Shown: positions 63,733-64,000 of the stretch, in pieces
Position numbering within the stretch: position 1 is the stretch's first letter
Layout of the letters: each line of letters starts with the position of its first letter
Assembly (NCBI RefSeq): GCF_024979315.1
Contig: NZ_JANLCK010000004.1
Coordinates: forward strand, 1-64,000
Length of the DNA stretch: 64,000 nt
Source: Herbiconiux oxytropis
GTDB lineage: Bacteria; Actinomycetota; Actinomycetes; Actinomycetales; Microbacteriaceae
Reading direction: 5' to 3'
The notes under the pieces: model-generated
What the model saw: only the letters and a program-made list of their open reading frames with translations
What the model was told of the DNA's origin: nothing
Databases searched by the model: none
Program-made: the position numbers and the translations under genes

Positions 63733-64000
63733 GACGAGGGTCCTTCCTGTTGCGGGATGATCGAGTTCGTGGAGTCGATCAGAGTGGTCGAGTCGCCCAG
63801 CTGCGTCGGCCGGAGGTAGCTCTCGACGTCGACGGGGCCGGTGGCGGAGTCGTAGGTCCAGTCCAGGCGCACGAGGCCCCCGGATTCGACGACGCGGTCG
63901 ATGGCCCAGGTGGAGGTGCCGATCGACCGGATGCGAGCTGCCGGGATGAAGGTCTCCGGCTCCCCCGGGATGGCGATCGCGACGCCGCCGCCGAAGACCG
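63729..64000 (-). CDS. PH-like membrane-associated protein of the pyrimidine operon, C-terminal part
   Basis: The last 90 codons of a gene cut by the window edge. The readable part ([40 protein letters not shown], a tail ending QQEGPSS) resembles the C-terminus of the small membrane-anchored PH-like protein that actinobacteria keep between pyrC and carA (Rv1382 in M. tuberculosis). The N-terminal membrane segment would lie outside the window. Its TGA overlaps the carA GTG. Function unknown. Confidence 0.75.
   Translation of the reverse strand, partial: VFGGGVAIAIPGEPETFIPAARIRSIGTSTWAIDRVVESGGLVRLDWTYDSATGPVDVESYLRPTQLGDSTTLIDSTNSIIPQQEGPSS

Overview
The window is high-GC chromosomal DNA from an actinobacterium, most likely a member of Microbacteriaceae. 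This rests on WhiA, an actinobacterial mIHF module, a PdtaR-type ANTAR regulator, the ImuA/ImuB/DnaE2 cassette, the Trp-associated membrane protein, and gene orders of the kind found around M. tuberculosis Rv1379-Rv1407, Rv1420-Rv1423, Rv1609-Rv1613 and Rv1626-Rv1638. Placement below phylum is inference. I see no prophage, insertion sequence, CRISPR array or recognisable defence island. Nearly all of it is core genome; the unusual features are mostly in gene arrangement, intergenic structure and short repeats.

Layout. 1-11.9 kb: the start of a superoxide dismutase gene, whiA-rapZ-uvrC, a pRiA4b ORF-3-like protein, uvrA and uvrB separated by a 39-bp tandem hairpin array, and pfkA. 11.9-16.6 kb: rpsA, then a coupled coaE-pxpA-pxpB-pxpC unit joining CoA synthesis to 5-oxoproline hydrolysis. 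16.6-23.0 kb: a more accessory stretch with a large LuxR-type ATPase regulator of visibly lower GC, a truncated DUF4166 duplicate, a TIGR01777 epimerase, an intact DUF4166 protein and a DUF885 protein. 23.0-29.1 kb: imuA-imuB-dnaE2, the SOS mutagenesis cassette, under a perfect 18-bp SOS palindrome. 29.3-35.7 kb: polA, a PaaI-type thioesterase, pdtaR, tRNA-Leu(CAA), a lipoprotein and pyk. 35.8-41.8 kb: gltB-gltD. 42.0-49.7 kb: a hisE-hisG-hisF-hisI-trpE-(membrane protein)-(small membrane protein)-trpC-trpB-trpA super-operon. 49.8-64 kb: a lone small ORF, then a long operon on the minus strand: PH-like protein-carA-carB-pyrF-mIHF/gmk fusion-rpoZ-coaBC-metK-priA-fmt-rsmB.

Genes that work together. 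DNA repair is concentrated here (uvrA, uvrB, uvrC, polA, imuA, imuB, dnaE2, priA). Amino acid and nucleotide synthesis (glt, his, trp, car, pyr, gmk), CoA/SAM supply (coaE, coaBC, metK) and glycolytic control (pfkA, pyk) make up most of the rest. Many genes overlap by 1, 4, 8 or 11 bases (ATGA, GTGA, TGATG, TAATG), so translational coupling is widespread.

Two patterns stand out beyond ordinary annotation. First, eight transcription-unit heads (uvrA, uvrB, coaE, DUF885, imuA, polA, pdtaR, hisE) carry a -10-like hexamer, usually TAgNcT/TAGGNT, exactly six bases before an ATG or GTG, which indicates leaderless mRNAs and fixes several start codons. Second, short tandem repeats sit at the 3' ends of several genes (uvrB, uvrA, the thioesterase, dnaE2), the most striking being six 39-bp hairpin units after uvrB. 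The dnaE2 gene is also framed by a 50-nt imperfect palindrome and G-rich tracts at its 5' end and a six-tract G-run at its 3' end. No single novel multigene system is evident. The best leads are the hairpin array, the mIHF-guanylate kinase fusion, the leaderless promoter geometry and the structured sequence around dnaE2.
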